Assembly (NCBI RefSeq): GCF_002811765.1 | Contig: NZ_NPDR01000006.1 | Span: forward strand, 124,001 to 188,000 | From: Leptospira saintgironsiae | Lineage (GTDB): Bacteria > Spirochaetota > Leptospiria > Leptospirales > Leptospiraceae | Reading direction: 5' to 3' | Length of the DNA: 64,000 nucleotides | Part shown: piece after piece, positions 26,709 through 35,982 of the stretch | How positions within the stretch are numbered: the first letter of the stretch is position 1 | Layout: every line of letters begins with the position of its first letter | Notes under the pieces: generated by a model | The model's database searches: none | What the model was told of the DNA's origin: nothing | Seen by the model: only the letters and a program-made list of their open reading frames with translations | Position numbers and translations under genes: made by a program

Positions 26709-27956
26709 ATGAGTCAGGCAATGGAGTTCGATTTGCAAAGGTTAGTGATTTTTCTCAGTGTTTTTACGGTAATTCTTTTGATAGGTTATTCTTACGCGAC
26801 CAGTCGTTTGATCGCACCTTTCGAACTCGGAACTTTTCAGAAGGTTTCTCTTTGGATCGGAGTGGTTTTTCTGGTCCTTCTCACCCCTAGTGCTTATCTT
26901 TTAAGTTTATTTTTTAGAGAAACCGGGTGGCAGAAGTTCTGGGCATACTCCGCATTTACTACTTTGGGGTTTGCAACGATACTCGTTTCCTTTGTAGTCT
27001 TCAGGGATTTGGGAAATTTGGTTTGGAAAGGTGTTATTTATCTTTCGGACCTTCTACAATCCAATAGTATTTCTGTCGCATCAGCCGAAACCGAGGCGTT
27101 ACTCGGATCGGAAAGATTCGGAAGAGGGGACTTTTTAGCAAGATTTTCTTCGTTTGCACTTTTGGGAATCGCAGGCGGGCTGACCGCTTTTGGATTCTAC
27201 CAGGCTAAAAAAACTCCTACTGTCAAATATGTGAAGATCAAGGTAAAAGATCTGCCTGACGGTCTCCACGGTTTTAAGATCGCACAACTTTCTGATATCC
27301 ATATTGGGCCTACGATCAAAGGAAATTTTTTAGAAGGTGTAGTCTCTAAGACAAATTCTTTGGAGCCGGATCTGGTTGCTATCACCGGAGATTTGGTAGA
27401 TGGAACAGTAAATATGCTCAAACATCATGTTTCTCCTCTGAAAGATCTGGAATCTAAATACGGAACATTTTTCGTGACTGGAAACCATGAGTATTATTCC
27501 GGAGTGATCGCTTGGATCAGAGAGTTAGAAGATCTTGGCATAAACGTATTATTAAATCAGAATAAACTAATAGATCATAATGGTGCAAAGATCGCCGTTG
27601 CAGGTGTAACGGATTATAAGGCTCATACCGTTATCCCAGGTCATAGAACAGATCCTAAACAAGCTTCTATTGGAACGGAAAGCGCACATTATAAGGTCCT
27701 ACTCGCTCACCAACCTAATTCGGTTTTCGAAGCTGCTAAAGTAGGATATGATCTTCAGCTATCCGGCCATACTCATGGGGGACAATATTTTCCAGGAAAT
27801 GTGTTCATCCATCTATTCCAAAAGTTTGTGGCTGGCCTAAGTAAATGGGAAGATACACAACTTTATGTAAGTAGAGGAACTGGATATTGGGGACCTCCTT
27901 TGAGGATAGGCGCTCCTTCCGAAATCACTCTGCTTGTTTTGGAAAAACAGTCTTAG
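26709..27956 (+). CDS. Membrane-anchored metallophosphoesterase
   Basis: A 415-residue protein from ATG 26709, preferred over a TTG at 26631 because the extra residues look non-native. Four hydrophobic segments (to about residue 170) precede a calcineurin-type phosphoesterase domain with all metal motifs: QLSDIHIGP, TGDLVDG, TGNHEYY, LLAHQPN and GHTHGGQYFPG. The family (YkuE/YaeI-like) acts on lipid phosphates or UDP-sugars at the membrane; the substrate is not evident. Divergent from the GAF phosphatase. Confidence 0.88.
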   Translation: MSQAMEFDLQRLVIFLSVFTVILLIGYSYATSRLIAPFELGTFQKVSLWIGVVFLVLLTPSAYLLSLFFRETGWQKFWAYSAFTTLGFATILVSFVVFRDLGNLVWKGVIYLSDLLQSNSISVASAETEALLGSERFGRGDFLARFSSFALLGIAGGLTAFGFYQAKKTPTVKYVKIKVKDLPDGLHGFKIAQLSDIHIGPTIKGNFLEGVVSKTNSLEPDLVAITGDLVDGTVNMLKHHVSPLKDLESKYGTFFVTGNHEYYSGVIAWIRELEDLGINVLLNQNKLIDHNGAKIAVAGVTDYKAHTVIPGHRTDPKQASIGTESAHYKVLLAHQPNSVFEAAKVGYDLQLSGHTHGGQYFPGNVFIHLFQKFVAGLSKWEDTQLYVSRGTGYWGPPLRIGAPSEITLLVLEKQS

Positions 27957-28012
27957 AACTTTATTGACATTCTGATCTTCCCGGGCTCTCTGTAGGGAAT
28001 CCGGGATCCAGA

Positions 28013-28585
28013 ATGATCAAAAAAGTTTTCAGTTCTATTGCCTTATCCGTTTTCCTATTTTCCAGTTACTTCTCCTTTTCCAATTGTTCCAAACCAAAGC
28101 CAAAGTCCAACCCAGAGATCGAAAGATTAAAACCTAAAAAGAAAGCAGATGATAGGGATCAAGATTCTGATATTTCTTCCAGAGAATATTTTGACGAAGA
28201 CGCAGATGGTAAACCTATCGAAAGAAAACCAGAGCCAAGTCCCGATATTAGCTTAAGATCTTTTGCTAGAGGTTCTGCAGGATGTAAGAAAGGGAATTGT
28301 AAAAACGGAGAAGGTGTCTATGTATATGATACCAAAGACGTTTACTCTGGCAGATTTTCCGGAGAGATGAGAGAAGGTTGGGGGACCTTAGCTTATTCTG
28401 ACGGAGATAGATACGAAGGGAATTGGTCAGAAGATAAAAAATCAGGCGCAGGACGTTATGTGTTTCGAGATGGTTCTGTTTTTAGTGGATCATTTACAGC
28501 AGAAGGTAACGGGAACGGTAAGTATACCAAAGCTGGTAGAACTACAAGATGCAGATTAGAGAATAGAAAGCTACTCTGTAAATAA
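28013..28585 (+). CDS. MORN-repeat lipoprotein
   Basis: A 190-residue protein with a signal peptide ending near FSNC (Cys25), then a low-complexity Lys/Asp/Glu region (about 27-85) and three to four MORN repeats (about 100-170; YSGRFSGEMREGWGTL, YEGNWSEDKKSGAGRY, FSGSFTAEGNGNGKY). Probably surface or periplasmic and lipid-anchored; the role is unknown. The start codon lies at the end of an imperfect inverted repeat (27970-28014) that would cover the GGGA ribosome binding site. Confidence 0.8.
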   Translation: MIKKVFSSIALSVFLFSSYFSFSNCSKPKPKSNPEIERLKPKKKADDRDQDSDISSREYFDEDADGKPIERKPEPSPDISLRSFARGSAGCKKGNCKNGEGVYVYDTKDVYSGRFSGEMREGWGTLAYSDGDRYEGNWSEDKKSGAGRYVFRDGSVFSGSFTAEGNGNGKYTKAGRTTRCRLENRKLLCK

Positions 28586-28654
28586 TCCTTATTAAACGAT
28601 AACCCTTTCGGATGAGTTTAAACAAATATTAATAAACGATTGTTCGATTATATT

Positions 28655-28678
28655 AGACCTCTTTTTTACAAGAGGTCT
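28655..28678 (+). terminator. Probable terminator after the MORN lipoprotein
   Basis: 9-bp perfect stem AGACCTCTT / AAGAGGTCT with a 6-nt loop, 70 bp after the stop codon, followed by TGATTTT. The T run is short, so confidence is moderate. Confidence 0.65.
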
Positions 28679-28730
28679 TGATTTTCAAAAAAAGAAAGAT
28701 AGAATGTTCCATCGCAGGACGGAGGTCCTT

Positions 28731-29159
28731 ATGGAAAGATGGCATGATTGGTTAGAGACTCATCGGGATTGGTGGATCGATATGGTCCGCGTATATTTAG
28801 GCGGGGTTCTGGTGTATAAGGGACTTGCATTCCTTGCGGATACGGATGCTCTTATCCGACTCATGGAATTAAATAATGCTCCTTATGCTTCTACGTTACT
28901 CGCTCATTATATAGTGATCGCTCACATTTGTGGTGGTGTGTTGCTGATGGTAGGACTTCTGACTAGATTTTCCGCGATTTTACAATTGCCTGTACTAGTC
29001 GGGGCCGTTTTGTTCATCCATGCAAGAGAAGGTTTTGTGTCCGCAGGATCAAATCTACCTTATGCATCCATGATCCTACTTTTACTTTTACACTTTTCTT
29101 TGTATGGGTCCGGTCGTATCTCGGCAGATTTTTATATAGAAACACATAAGAGTGTTTAA
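28731..29159 (+). CDS. DoxX-family membrane protein
   Basis: A 142-residue protein from ATG 28731, chosen for GGAGG six bases upstream. Four membrane segments and the motif layout (RVYLGGVLVYKGLAFLADTD; GLLTRFSAILQLPVLVGAVLF) match DoxX, a small quinol-oxidase-associated or redox-related membrane family. Ends at a strong bidirectional terminator shared with the heme locus. Confidence 0.85.
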   Translation: MERWHDWLETHRDWWIDMVRVYLGGVLVYKGLAFLADTDALIRLMELNNAPYASTLLAHYIVIAHICGGVLLMVGLLTRFSAILQLPVLVGAVLFIHAREGFVSAGSNLPYASMILLLLLHFSLYGSGRISADFYIETHKSV

Positions 29160-29165
29160 AAAAAT

Positions 29166-29203
29166 ATCGTTAGCTCTTTGGAATATTAAAAAGAGCTAAC
29201 GAT
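29166..29203. terminator. Bidirectional terminator between doxX and the heme locus
   Basis: 14-bp perfect stem ATCGTTAGCTCTTT / AAAGAGCTAACGAT with a 10-nt loop. T-rich sequence follows on each side, fitting its position between convergent transcripts. Confidence 0.88.
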
Positions 29204-29215
29204 CTCATTTTAATA

Positions 29216-30301
29216 TCAGACTGGTTCGGACACCTTGTCTAATAAGCCAACCCAGTCGGTTCTTTCAGGTTGTCCCGGTTTTCTTTTTCCAAAAAACTGA
29301 ACGATCAATTCTCCATCTGCATCGTATACTTCCATAGAGTGGATGACTCCGTCTTTAGAAGGTTTATCTACGATATAAACTTTAGAGATCAGATCGGATC
29401 TCAAATGTAAATTGAACTCCGGATCCAGAACATTCCACCAAGATTCTAAAACCTTAATATTGGTGACTTCTCCTGTATGGATCTGAATGGATCCTGGATT
29501 TCCTACAAAAACCATGATAGGACTTCTGTCCAGGGAAGCCATTTCCAACATTCTTAATACTGCTTTGGGCTCTACGGTCTTTGTAAATTTTCCATTAGCG
29601 ATTTCCATGGATTGGATCCTGGAAACACCATGTTTTTTTAATAGAGAGAAAAATTCATGAGTGTCTTCTAATTTTCCCCACTCGTTTAAGAACTCCTCTT
29701 TGGTTTCGGAGCTGATCTCTCTTTTTTCTGCGGCAGCAGTTTCCTTTTTATTTTCAGAAGAGAATAGAGGGGAGAAGTCGGGAGATCCGTTTTTGAATTC
29801 AGATCTTAGCTTTTCCCATGCAGATACATTGGATTTATCTGTAAGGAAAAGTTTGAACATTGCTTCTCCATTCTCATTGAAAAATTGAAAAGATCTTTGA
29901 GTAGAATCTTGTTTAGGCTCTTCTACCGCAAACCCGAACTTCCAGATTCCTGGGAAAAGTCTTAGATCGATGTCTGCTCCAACTACTAAGATATGTCCAG
30001 GACCGGAACTTACTTTTTCGAATATTCCTTTTCTTTCATGTACACAAGCTTCGTTTCGAGTGAGGACCATTACATGTCCCAATTCTCCGAATTTTGCGAA
30101 TAATTCTCCCCAATTAGTTTGGAGAGAAGAAACTTGTGGGAATCCTTCCGCTTTTGAAATTTCAGAGGCGGCCAATAATCCACCTTCCGAGGTTTTGAGT
30201 TGGGAAGCGATCTCTCTCATTCTAAGACGAGGTTGTGTTTCTTTGATCTGTTTCCAATCTTTGATGATATTTTCGATTTCTAACGATTCAGCGATGGACA
30301 T
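29216..30301 (-). CDS. hmuS: HemS/HmuS-family heme utilisation protein
   Basis: A 361-residue cytosolic protein with the two tandem halves of the HemS/ChuS/ShuS family (about 5-175 and 205-355). The start (RLRMREIASQLKTSEGGLLAAS) and GELGHVMVLTRNEACVHERKGIFE are characteristic. Family members bind imported heme for storage, transfer or degradation. It is the last gene of the leftward heme locus, 14 bp after hmuV. No heme oxygenase gene lies in the window, so this is the only candidate for intracellular heme processing here. Confidence 0.9.
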   Translation of the reverse strand: MSIAESLEIENIIKDWKQIKETQPRLRMREIASQLKTSEGGLLAASEISKAEGFPQVSSLQTNWGELFAKFGELGHVMVLTRNEACVHERKGIFEKVSSGPGHILVVGADIDLRLFPGIWKFGFAVEEPKQDSTQRSFQFFNENGEAMFKLFLTDKSNVSAWEKLRSEFKNGSPDFSPLFSSENKKETAAAEKREISSETKEEFLNEWGKLEDTHEFFSLLKKHGVSRIQSMEIANGKFTKTVEPKAVLRMLEMASLDRSPIMVFVGNPGSIQIHTGEVTNIKVLESWWNVLDPEFNLHLRSDLISKVYIVDKPSKDGVIHSMEVYDADGELIVQFFGKRKPGQPERTDWVGLLDKVSEPV

Positions 30302-30315
30302 TTTCTTTGACTCCT

Positions 30316-31143
30316 TTAGCGTTGTGTATAGGGTAGGCTGTTTATTGTATTTGGTTCTGCGGGACCGAGGGGAATTAGGTAATGCCCTCCTTCCGGGAAA
30401 GGAACTTTTTTAGTTCTCAATCTGAAATGTTCTAGGACAAATTCCTCATCCAGTATATTCTCAGGAATTCCGTCCGATAGTATTTTACCTTCTTTTAATA
30501 CTGCAATACGATCTGCATATCTCAAGGCAAGGTTCAGATCATGAAGGATACAGAGGACTCCTCTTCCTTCTTTACTAAGTTGTTTCGCTTTTTCCAATAA
30601 AGAATGTATTCTGTTCGGATCTAAAGAGGCTCCCGGTTCATCTAAAAGAACATAACTTTCTCTTTGGGTAGGTTCTTTATCTTGTACTAAAACCCTCGCC
30701 ATTTGAGTTCTTTGCTTTTCTCCACCAGAAAGTTTATTATAAGTTTGGAATCTTTCTCTTTCTCCTAAATGGACAGAATGAAATGCTTCTTCAGTGATCT
30801 GATCTTCTAATGGTTTAGGAACTCTTAATTTAGAGCAGGACCTTCCCATTCGAACAATCTCATCAGCGATAAATGGAAAATGGATCTCTGATTCTTGAGA
30901 AAGGACACTTCTTCTAAGAGCCAAATCTTCCGAATCATATTCAGATAAAGGGATCCCATCCAATAGCACCAATCCCTTGTCTGGAGATATTTCTCCTGAA
31001 AATAATTTTAGTAAGGTAGATTTTCCTGCTCCGTTTGGACCCAGCACGATTAGAAGTTCTCCAGGATACAAACTTAAATTGACTCCTGATAATAAGAACC
31101 TTCCTCCCCTGGATAAGGAAATGTCTGATAATACTAGACTCAT
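30316..31143 (-). CDS. hmuV: Heme ABC transporter ATP-binding protein
   Basis: A 275-residue ATPase. Walker A GPNGAGKST (about residue 35), Q-loop in SQESEIHF, signature LSGGEKQR, Walker B VLLDEPGASLD and the switch His in CILHDLNLALR are all present. It powers HmuU at the cytoplasmic face. Its ATG overlaps the end of hmuU by 4 bp. Confidence 0.93.
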   Translation of the reverse strand: MSLVLSDISLSRGGRFLLSGVNLSLYPGELLIVLGPNGAGKSTLLKLFSGEISPDKGLVLLDGIPLSEYDSEDLALRRSVLSQESEIHFPFIADEIVRMGRSCSKLRVPKPLEDQITEEAFHSVHLGERERFQTYNKLSGGEKQRTQMARVLVQDKEPTQRESYVLLDEPGASLDPNRIHSLLEKAKQLSKEGRGVLCILHDLNLALRYADRIAVLKEGKILSDGIPENILDEEFVLEHFRLRTKKVPFPEGGHYLIPLGPAEPNTINSLPYTQR

Positions 31144-32270
31144 CTGAATTCTCCTTCTCTACGTTTTGCTTGTAAGATTAAGAATAAGAAGAATGGACCA
31201 CCAATACCCGCTGCGATAATTCCGATAGGAAGTTCTGAAGGGAATGCAATCGTGCGTGCTGTTAAGTCTGCTATAGCAAGAAGAAGTGCTCCTCCGAATA
31301 AGGAAGCAGGCAATAATGATTTATGACCAGGCCCTAAAACCATTCTCAGAATATGAGGGACGATCAAACCAACGAATGAAATATTTCCACAGATAGAAAT
31401 ACTTACACCTACTAATAAACTTGCTAGAACGATTGTAAGATTTCGGATCCTTCTTACTTTGAAACCAGTATGAAAAGCCTCCGCTTCTCCTAACGCCAAA
31501 GCATCCAAACCTCTTGCTAACATAGGAAAGAAGAAGATCACGAGGAGAAGAACAGCACCCAATAAATAAATTTTATGCCAGCTTGCGACTGCCATACTTC
31601 CTAAACTCCAGAAAGTTAGGTTTCTAAGTTGAGTATCATCTGCTAGATAAGATAAAAATCCTAAAAGAGAAACTACAGTGGCATTTACTGCAATCCCTGC
31701 GAGAACCAAAACTAAGGAAAATCCTCCTCCTTCTCTTTTGGAAACAATATGCAAGAAGAATGAAACAGATAATGCTCCACCAAATGCGAATAATTGTAAT
31801 AAGAAACTTTCTTTTCCTCTTAGTTCAGCGGGGAAGAATGTAAGAATTTTTTCGGAGAATACGATCCATGCAGAAGCAGCTAATGCAGCTCCAGGACTTA
31901 CTCCAATAAATCCTGGTTCTACTAATGGATTTCTGAATAGCCCTTGTATACAAACTCCTGCTGAGGCTAAAGATGCGCCGACTAACATAGATAATATGAG
32001 TCTAGGTAATCTCAAATTCCAAACCAAAATAGAATGTGGGACCTCCAACTCGGATAAGGAGTCTTGTCCTAATAATAATACTTTCAGGATTTCTCCCGTT
32101 GAAAGTTGAATGGACCCAAATTTGAGGGAAAGTATTCCTATTCCGAAAAGTCCAGCAGCTAACAGTGCATATACGAGAATAGCCGGGACTTTACGTCCTA
32201 TTTTTTTCTTCTTTTCTTCCCTTTTTGGTTTTGTTTCAGGGGAAGAAGTTTCCGGAGAAGATACGATCAT
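31140..32270 (-). CDS. hmuU: Heme ABC transporter permease (FecCD family)
   Basis: A 376-residue permease with about ten membrane segments. FecCD hallmarks include LRLPRLILSMLVGASLASAGVCIQ, NPLVEPGFIGVSPGA, VGLIVPHILR and ELPIGIIAAGIGGPFFLFLI. The N-terminal 30 residues are Lys/Glu-rich and cytosolic. It overlaps hmuT and hmuV by 4 bp at either end, so the three are translationally coupled. Confidence 0.93.
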   Translation of the reverse strand: MIVSSPETSSPETKPKREEKKKKIGRKVPAILVYALLAAGLFGIGILSLKFGSIQLSTGEILKVLLLGQDSLSELEVPHSILVWNLRLPRLILSMLVGASLASAGVCIQGLFRNPLVEPGFIGVSPGAALAASAWIVFSEKILTFFPAELRGKESFLLQLFAFGGALSVSFFLHIVSKREGGGFSLVLVLAGIAVNATVVSLLGFLSYLADDTQLRNLTFWSLGSMAVASWHKIYLLGAVLLLVIFFFPMLARGLDALALGEAEAFHTGFKVRRIRNLTIVLASLLVGVSISICGNISFVGLIVPHILRMVLGPGHKSLLPASLFGGALLLAIADLTARTIAFPSELPIGIIAAGIGGPFFLFLILQAKRREGEFR

Positions 32271-33124
32271 TTTTTCTCAGGCGTTTTAGGATGAAAGGAT
32301 TCGAATAATTCCTCGATACCTTGACCAAGTCTTGGACCGAAACCTAAAAGAACTAGATCGTCTATCGCAACTACTCTGGATTTTTTTCCAGCAGGAGTAT
32401 CTTTCACACCAGGAAGTGAGAACACTCCGTCTTTTCCACCAAGGCTTTCTAAACCTCTACTTGGAATAAGGATGATATCCGGTTGTGCTGCAATTACCGC
32501 TTCTGGCGTGATTGGTTTAAAACCTTTAAATCCATCCACCGCATTGATCCCTCCACCGAGTCGGATCATTTCATCCGCAGGCGTTTCTATTCCAGAAACT
32601 TGTGCGAGGCTTGTCCCTCTATGGTATACGAATAACACTTTTGGTTTGGATTTTAATTTTGAAACCTTCTCCGCAATTTTAGAATGTTTTTTACGGATAT
32701 CTTGCACGATCTTTTGAGCTTCTTTTTCAGCTCCGATCTCTTTTCCGATCGCAAGAATATTATTTAATGCAGGCTCTACACCGGGTAATCCAGGATAGAT
32801 AATCACTTTTAAACCTGCAGATTTAAGTTGTTCAATTACTTCAGGCGGACCTGCGTATTCTAATCCTAAAATCAGATTTGGTTTTAAGGAAAGAATACCT
32901 TCTGCGGAAAGCATTCTCTGGTAACCTACTTTAGGAAGGGCTACTGCTTCCGGAGGATAAAGGGAAGAAGTGTCGTTTCCCACAACTAGTTTACCTTTTC
33001 CTAATGCGAAAACGATTTCGGAAATAGTTCCGTTTAATGTTACGATTCTAAGTTCTTTATTTTCAGCGAAAATAGAGCTTACGGGAAGGCAAAGGAACAA
33101 AGCCCATAATAGGATTTTTTTCAT
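32267..33124 (-). CDS. hmuT: Heme ABC transporter substrate-binding protein
   Basis: A 285-residue periplasmic binding protein. The start is set at the ATG at 33124, which gives a normal signal peptide (MKKILLWALFLCLPVSSIFA); a longer frame adds 22 charged residues and would bury the VOC gene's end. Class III fold with the conserved opening (RIVTLNGTISEIVFALGKG, then VGNDTSSLYP) and GLGVKDTPAG-like C-lobe segments. It delivers heme to HmuUV. Overlaps the VOC gene stop by 4 bp. Confidence 0.92.
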   Translation of the reverse strand: MKKILLWALFLCLPVSSIFAENKELRIVTLNGTISEIVFALGKGKLVVGNDTSSLYPPEAVALPKVGYQRMLSAEGILSLKPNLILGLEYAGPPEVIEQLKSAGLKVIIYPGLPGVEPALNNILAIGKEIGAEKEAQKIVQDIRKKHSKIAEKVSKLKSKPKVLFVYHRGTSLAQVSGIETPADEMIRLGGGINAVDGFKGFKPITPEAVIAAQPDIILIPSRGLESLGGKDGVFSLPGVKDTPAGKKSRVVAIDDLVLLGFGPRLGQGIEELFESFHPKTPEKK

Positions 33125-33471
33125 ATCGGTTCTCCGAATTTTAAAAGGTTTTTGTCTGGGTCCGAAACATAAAATTCTCTCATCCCCCATGGTTTGTCTT
33201 CCAGGGTCCCTTTAGGATGAATCGCGGATTTATATTTTGCGAAATAAGAATCTATATTTTGAACACGAATATAACAACTGGACACTTCAGGAATTTTAGG
33301 ATCATCACATCCCCATAAATGAAGTTCTTGTCCATCCAGGAAGAATATTAATAAGTTAGAATATTCTGCCCTTAGTTCGAAGCCCAAAACTTCCGTATAA
33401 AATTTTTTGGATCTTGGAAGATCTAAAACCGGAAGTTGAGGAACGATCGAGAGTAATTTCGGATCTGTCAT
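33121..33471 (-). CDS. VOC-superfamily (glyoxalase/bleomycin-resistance-like) protein
   Basis: A 116-residue protein with two beta-alpha-beta-beta-beta units (VLDLPRSKKFYTEVLGFELR; ELHLWG; FYVSDPDKNLLKFGE). Such proteins are metal-dependent enzymes or ligand binders of diverse function. It sits inside the heme locus, 6 bp after the TonB receptor and overlapping hmuT by 4 bp, so it is co-expressed with heme uptake. Its role there is not known from any standard heme operon. Confidence 0.85.
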   Translation of the reverse strand: MTDPKLLSIVPQLPVLDLPRSKKFYTEVLGFELRAEYSNLLIFFLDGQELHLWGCDDPKIPEVSSCYIRVQNIDSYFAKYKSAIHPKGTLEDKPWGMREFYVSDPDKNLLKFGEPI

Positions 33472-33477
33472 TTTTCT

Positions 33478-35982
33478 TTACCGAAGTGTAGACGGAACCG
33501 CTGTCGGTGAGGTCGAAGGCATCGGTGCCGCAGAATAATCTGCCGGACCGGACGTCGCATTAAATCTTCCGTCAATCCCCACGTAATAAAACCTAGGCTT
33601 CTGAGGATTATAAGTCAGGTCGAATGTATCTAAAACGTTATCCACACCTGCGAATATTTCGAAAGCACCTAGAACCTTTTGGGAAACTCTGATATTTAAA
33701 TTGGTATGAGCATTAACCATTCTTACACCGTAAGTAGGCCCAGTAGTACAATAAGATAAGTTTCTTTCAGTACAATATTCTTGGATACCACCTGGAATAT
33801 TCCCGAATAATGCGTTAATCGTATTCGTTGCTTGTGTTGTAAGCTGAGCGCTAAGCGCAGAAAGTTCTGTTGGTAACTGAGGATCACACCAAAGTGGATT
33901 TTTCTGACAGTAGTATGGTTGTTTTCCGAAAACTATTGCGAATAGAGAGAAGCTGAACCCACTAGGTTGGTGATCTATACGAATATTTGCATTCCATCTA
34001 TGATAACCTCTTCCTTCTAAAGGAAGATTGGTTAATTCGTCTCTTGTATCTGTGTATGTATAACCGCCACCCAATGAAACATTTTGGTGAACTCTAAGAG
34101 TTACAGAAGATTCAAATCCTTTTGTAAGAGCCTTTTGGTAATTGGATGTATTGAAGATCTGTAATCCAGATGCGTCTCTGGTTGGGTTCGTTCTGAATCC
34201 GATTAGGTTATCGATATTATTATAGAAGAAGTTAAAGCTGAACCAGAATACTTTATTAGGCTCCCATTCTCCTCCCAAGTTATAACTGCGAGAAAGTTCA
34301 GGTTTTAGATCCGGATTTCCTGCTACTCTATATCCTACGCCTGGATTTATGAAATTATAATATAGATCTTGGAAGCTAGGTGCCCTATATCCTAAACCGT
34401 TGGCCGCTCTAATGCGGAATTTATCAGTCACATCATAACGAACTGCTAATTTAGGAAGAATTTGTCCTCCGTAGATAGAGTCATGGTCAGAGCGGATACC
34501 TGGAACAATCTGGATCCTTGGAGCGCTGGAAACTCTCCATTCGTCTTGCACATAAAATGCATTTCTTTGTCTTTGGGCGTATCCGTTTTGGGTTTGGTAA
34601 GGATCTGTTCCACCTAAGATATCACTGGCACAGATATTAGGAAAATTTCTTTTACAATCAGGTGCAATCCTTGCCGAAGAGAATTGGTCTATTAATGTCT
34701 CTGCACCGTATGATATAACATGCCCGTCTGCAATCTTATGATCTAAACGAGTTCGTAGTTCAGTGACTGCGTTGTCTAATTTCTCTCTTTTATCTTGTGC
34801 GTCTGACTTTCTTTGGTCGTAAGTATAAGTATCAAAAAATCTAGCGTAGTTAGTGTTTACGTTTAAGTTTAATGTTTTAGTAATTTCCCAATCTGCGTTA
34901 ACCGCGCCCATAAAGTCATGGGTTTTATTACTTCTATCATATACCCCTCTTGGAGGAACTGCATCTACTGCATTTTGGTTTAGATATCTATAATAGAATT
35001 GGAATCCTAATTTAAAAGTTTCCGAAATATCAAAGGTAGTTTTATTAGAAACGTTTATATCTTCGAATGCACTACCTGAAGTAGATTCTAAAGGACCTTC
35101 ATAAGGAAGTTTTTTACGATAAATATAAAGTTTTGTCCAAAGAGGAGTGTCAGTCGGAAAAGGGGAGTAACTAGGGGAAAGACTTTCTACTCTTCCGTTT
35201 TTTGGGCCCAAGGTAGCGTCTGGAGTTAGATCGTAACCATCTCCTCTATGCCAGCCGGCTGTAAAGTTGGTGGAAACAATTCCTCTACGAACTCCTACGG
35301 ATGCGTAGTTGCGGAACTCTGTTCCTGTTCCGTAGTAGATAGGATTTCCCCCTCCCATAAAAGTCCTGAAGTTGGCCGAGTAAGGATCTTTTTGTTCCTT
35401 AGTGATGATATTGATCACACCTGCGATCGCATCAGAACCGTAAAGAGCGGATGACGCACCTTTTACGATCTCAATTCTTTCTATATCTTCTGCTTTAAAT
35501 CTGGTTAAGTCGATGGAACCACTAAAACGTCCTGTGGTTCTTTGTCCGTCCACTAAGATCAAAACGTTTTGACCTGAAAGACCTTGTAAACGAACTGTAG
35601 ATCCTCTTTCTCCAGCTTGTGCTGGACGAACTTCGATACCTGGAACGTTACCTAAAGTTTGGGAGATATCTCTCGCTCCCATTGCATCTATATCTTTTCT
35701 TGTGATCACCTCAGTAGTGATCGTGGAATCTTTTAAAAAACCTTTTCGACGAGTACCTGTAACGGTGATGATAGAACCTCTATCATTGTTTCCATTATTA
35801 ATATCTTTTCCTGATTCTGGATTTACTTTTGATTTATCAGAATCATCTTTTTTTTCTTCCGTTTTCGTTTCAGGAAGAACTTCTCCTTGGGAGAAAAGAG
35901 GAACTCCTAGGAAACATAAACCTGAAAATAAGATCAGATAAAGTATTCTAGGAATGGAGGAAGGTTTTATATTCCCCATCAA
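33478..35982 (-). CDS. hmuR: TonB-dependent heme receptor
   Basis: An 834-residue outer membrane receptor with a signal peptide, a Ser/Asp/Asn-rich linker and plug domain (TITTEVITRKDIDAMG; VRLQGLSGQNVLILVDG; ALYGSDAIAGVINIIT), then a 22-strand-type barrel. The YRAP (about residue 545) and NPDL (about 569) motifs match heme/hemoglobin receptors, but no His lies between them, unlike the classical His-containing loop. After the usual last strand (YYVGIDGRF) there is a 25-residue Ser/Thr/Pro-rich extension. The specific symbol is by context. Confidence 0.88.
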   Translation of the reverse strand: MMGNIKPSSIPRILYLILFSGLCFLGVPLFSQGEVLPETKTEEKKDDSDKSKVNPESGKDINNGNNDRGSIITVTGTRRKGFLKDSTITTEVITRKDIDAMGARDISQTLGNVPGIEVRPAQAGERGSTVRLQGLSGQNVLILVDGQRTTGRFSGSIDLTRFKAEDIERIEIVKGASSALYGSDAIAGVINIITKEQKDPYSANFRTFMGGGNPIYYGTGTEFRNYASVGVRRGIVSTNFTAGWHRGDGYDLTPDATLGPKNGRVESLSPSYSPFPTDTPLWTKLYIYRKKLPYEGPLESTSGSAFEDINVSNKTTFDISETFKLGFQFYYRYLNQNAVDAVPPRGVYDRSNKTHDFMGAVNADWEITKTLNLNVNTNYARFFDTYTYDQRKSDAQDKREKLDNAVTELRTRLDHKIADGHVISYGAETLIDQFSSARIAPDCKRNFPNICASDILGGTDPYQTQNGYAQRQRNAFYVQDEWRVSSAPRIQIVPGIRSDHDSIYGGQILPKLAVRYDVTDKFRIRAANGLGYRAPSFQDLYYNFINPGVGYRVAGNPDLKPELSRSYNLGGEWEPNKVFWFSFNFFYNNIDNLIGFRTNPTRDASGLQIFNTSNYQKALTKGFESSVTLRVHQNVSLGGGYTYTDTRDELTNLPLEGRGYHRWNANIRIDHQPSGFSFSLFAIVFGKQPYYCQKNPLWCDPQLPTELSALSAQLTTQATNTINALFGNIPGGIQEYCTERNLSYCTTGPTYGVRMVNAHTNLNIRVSQKVLGAFEIFAGVDNVLDTFDLTYNPQKPRFYYVGIDGRFNATSGPADYSAAPMPSTSPTAVPSTLR

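Noticed and set aside
33125..33190. Longer HmuT N-terminus
   Set aside because: Adds 22 charged residues before a clean signal peptide; the ATG at 33124 also gives the usual 4-bp overlap with the preceding gene.
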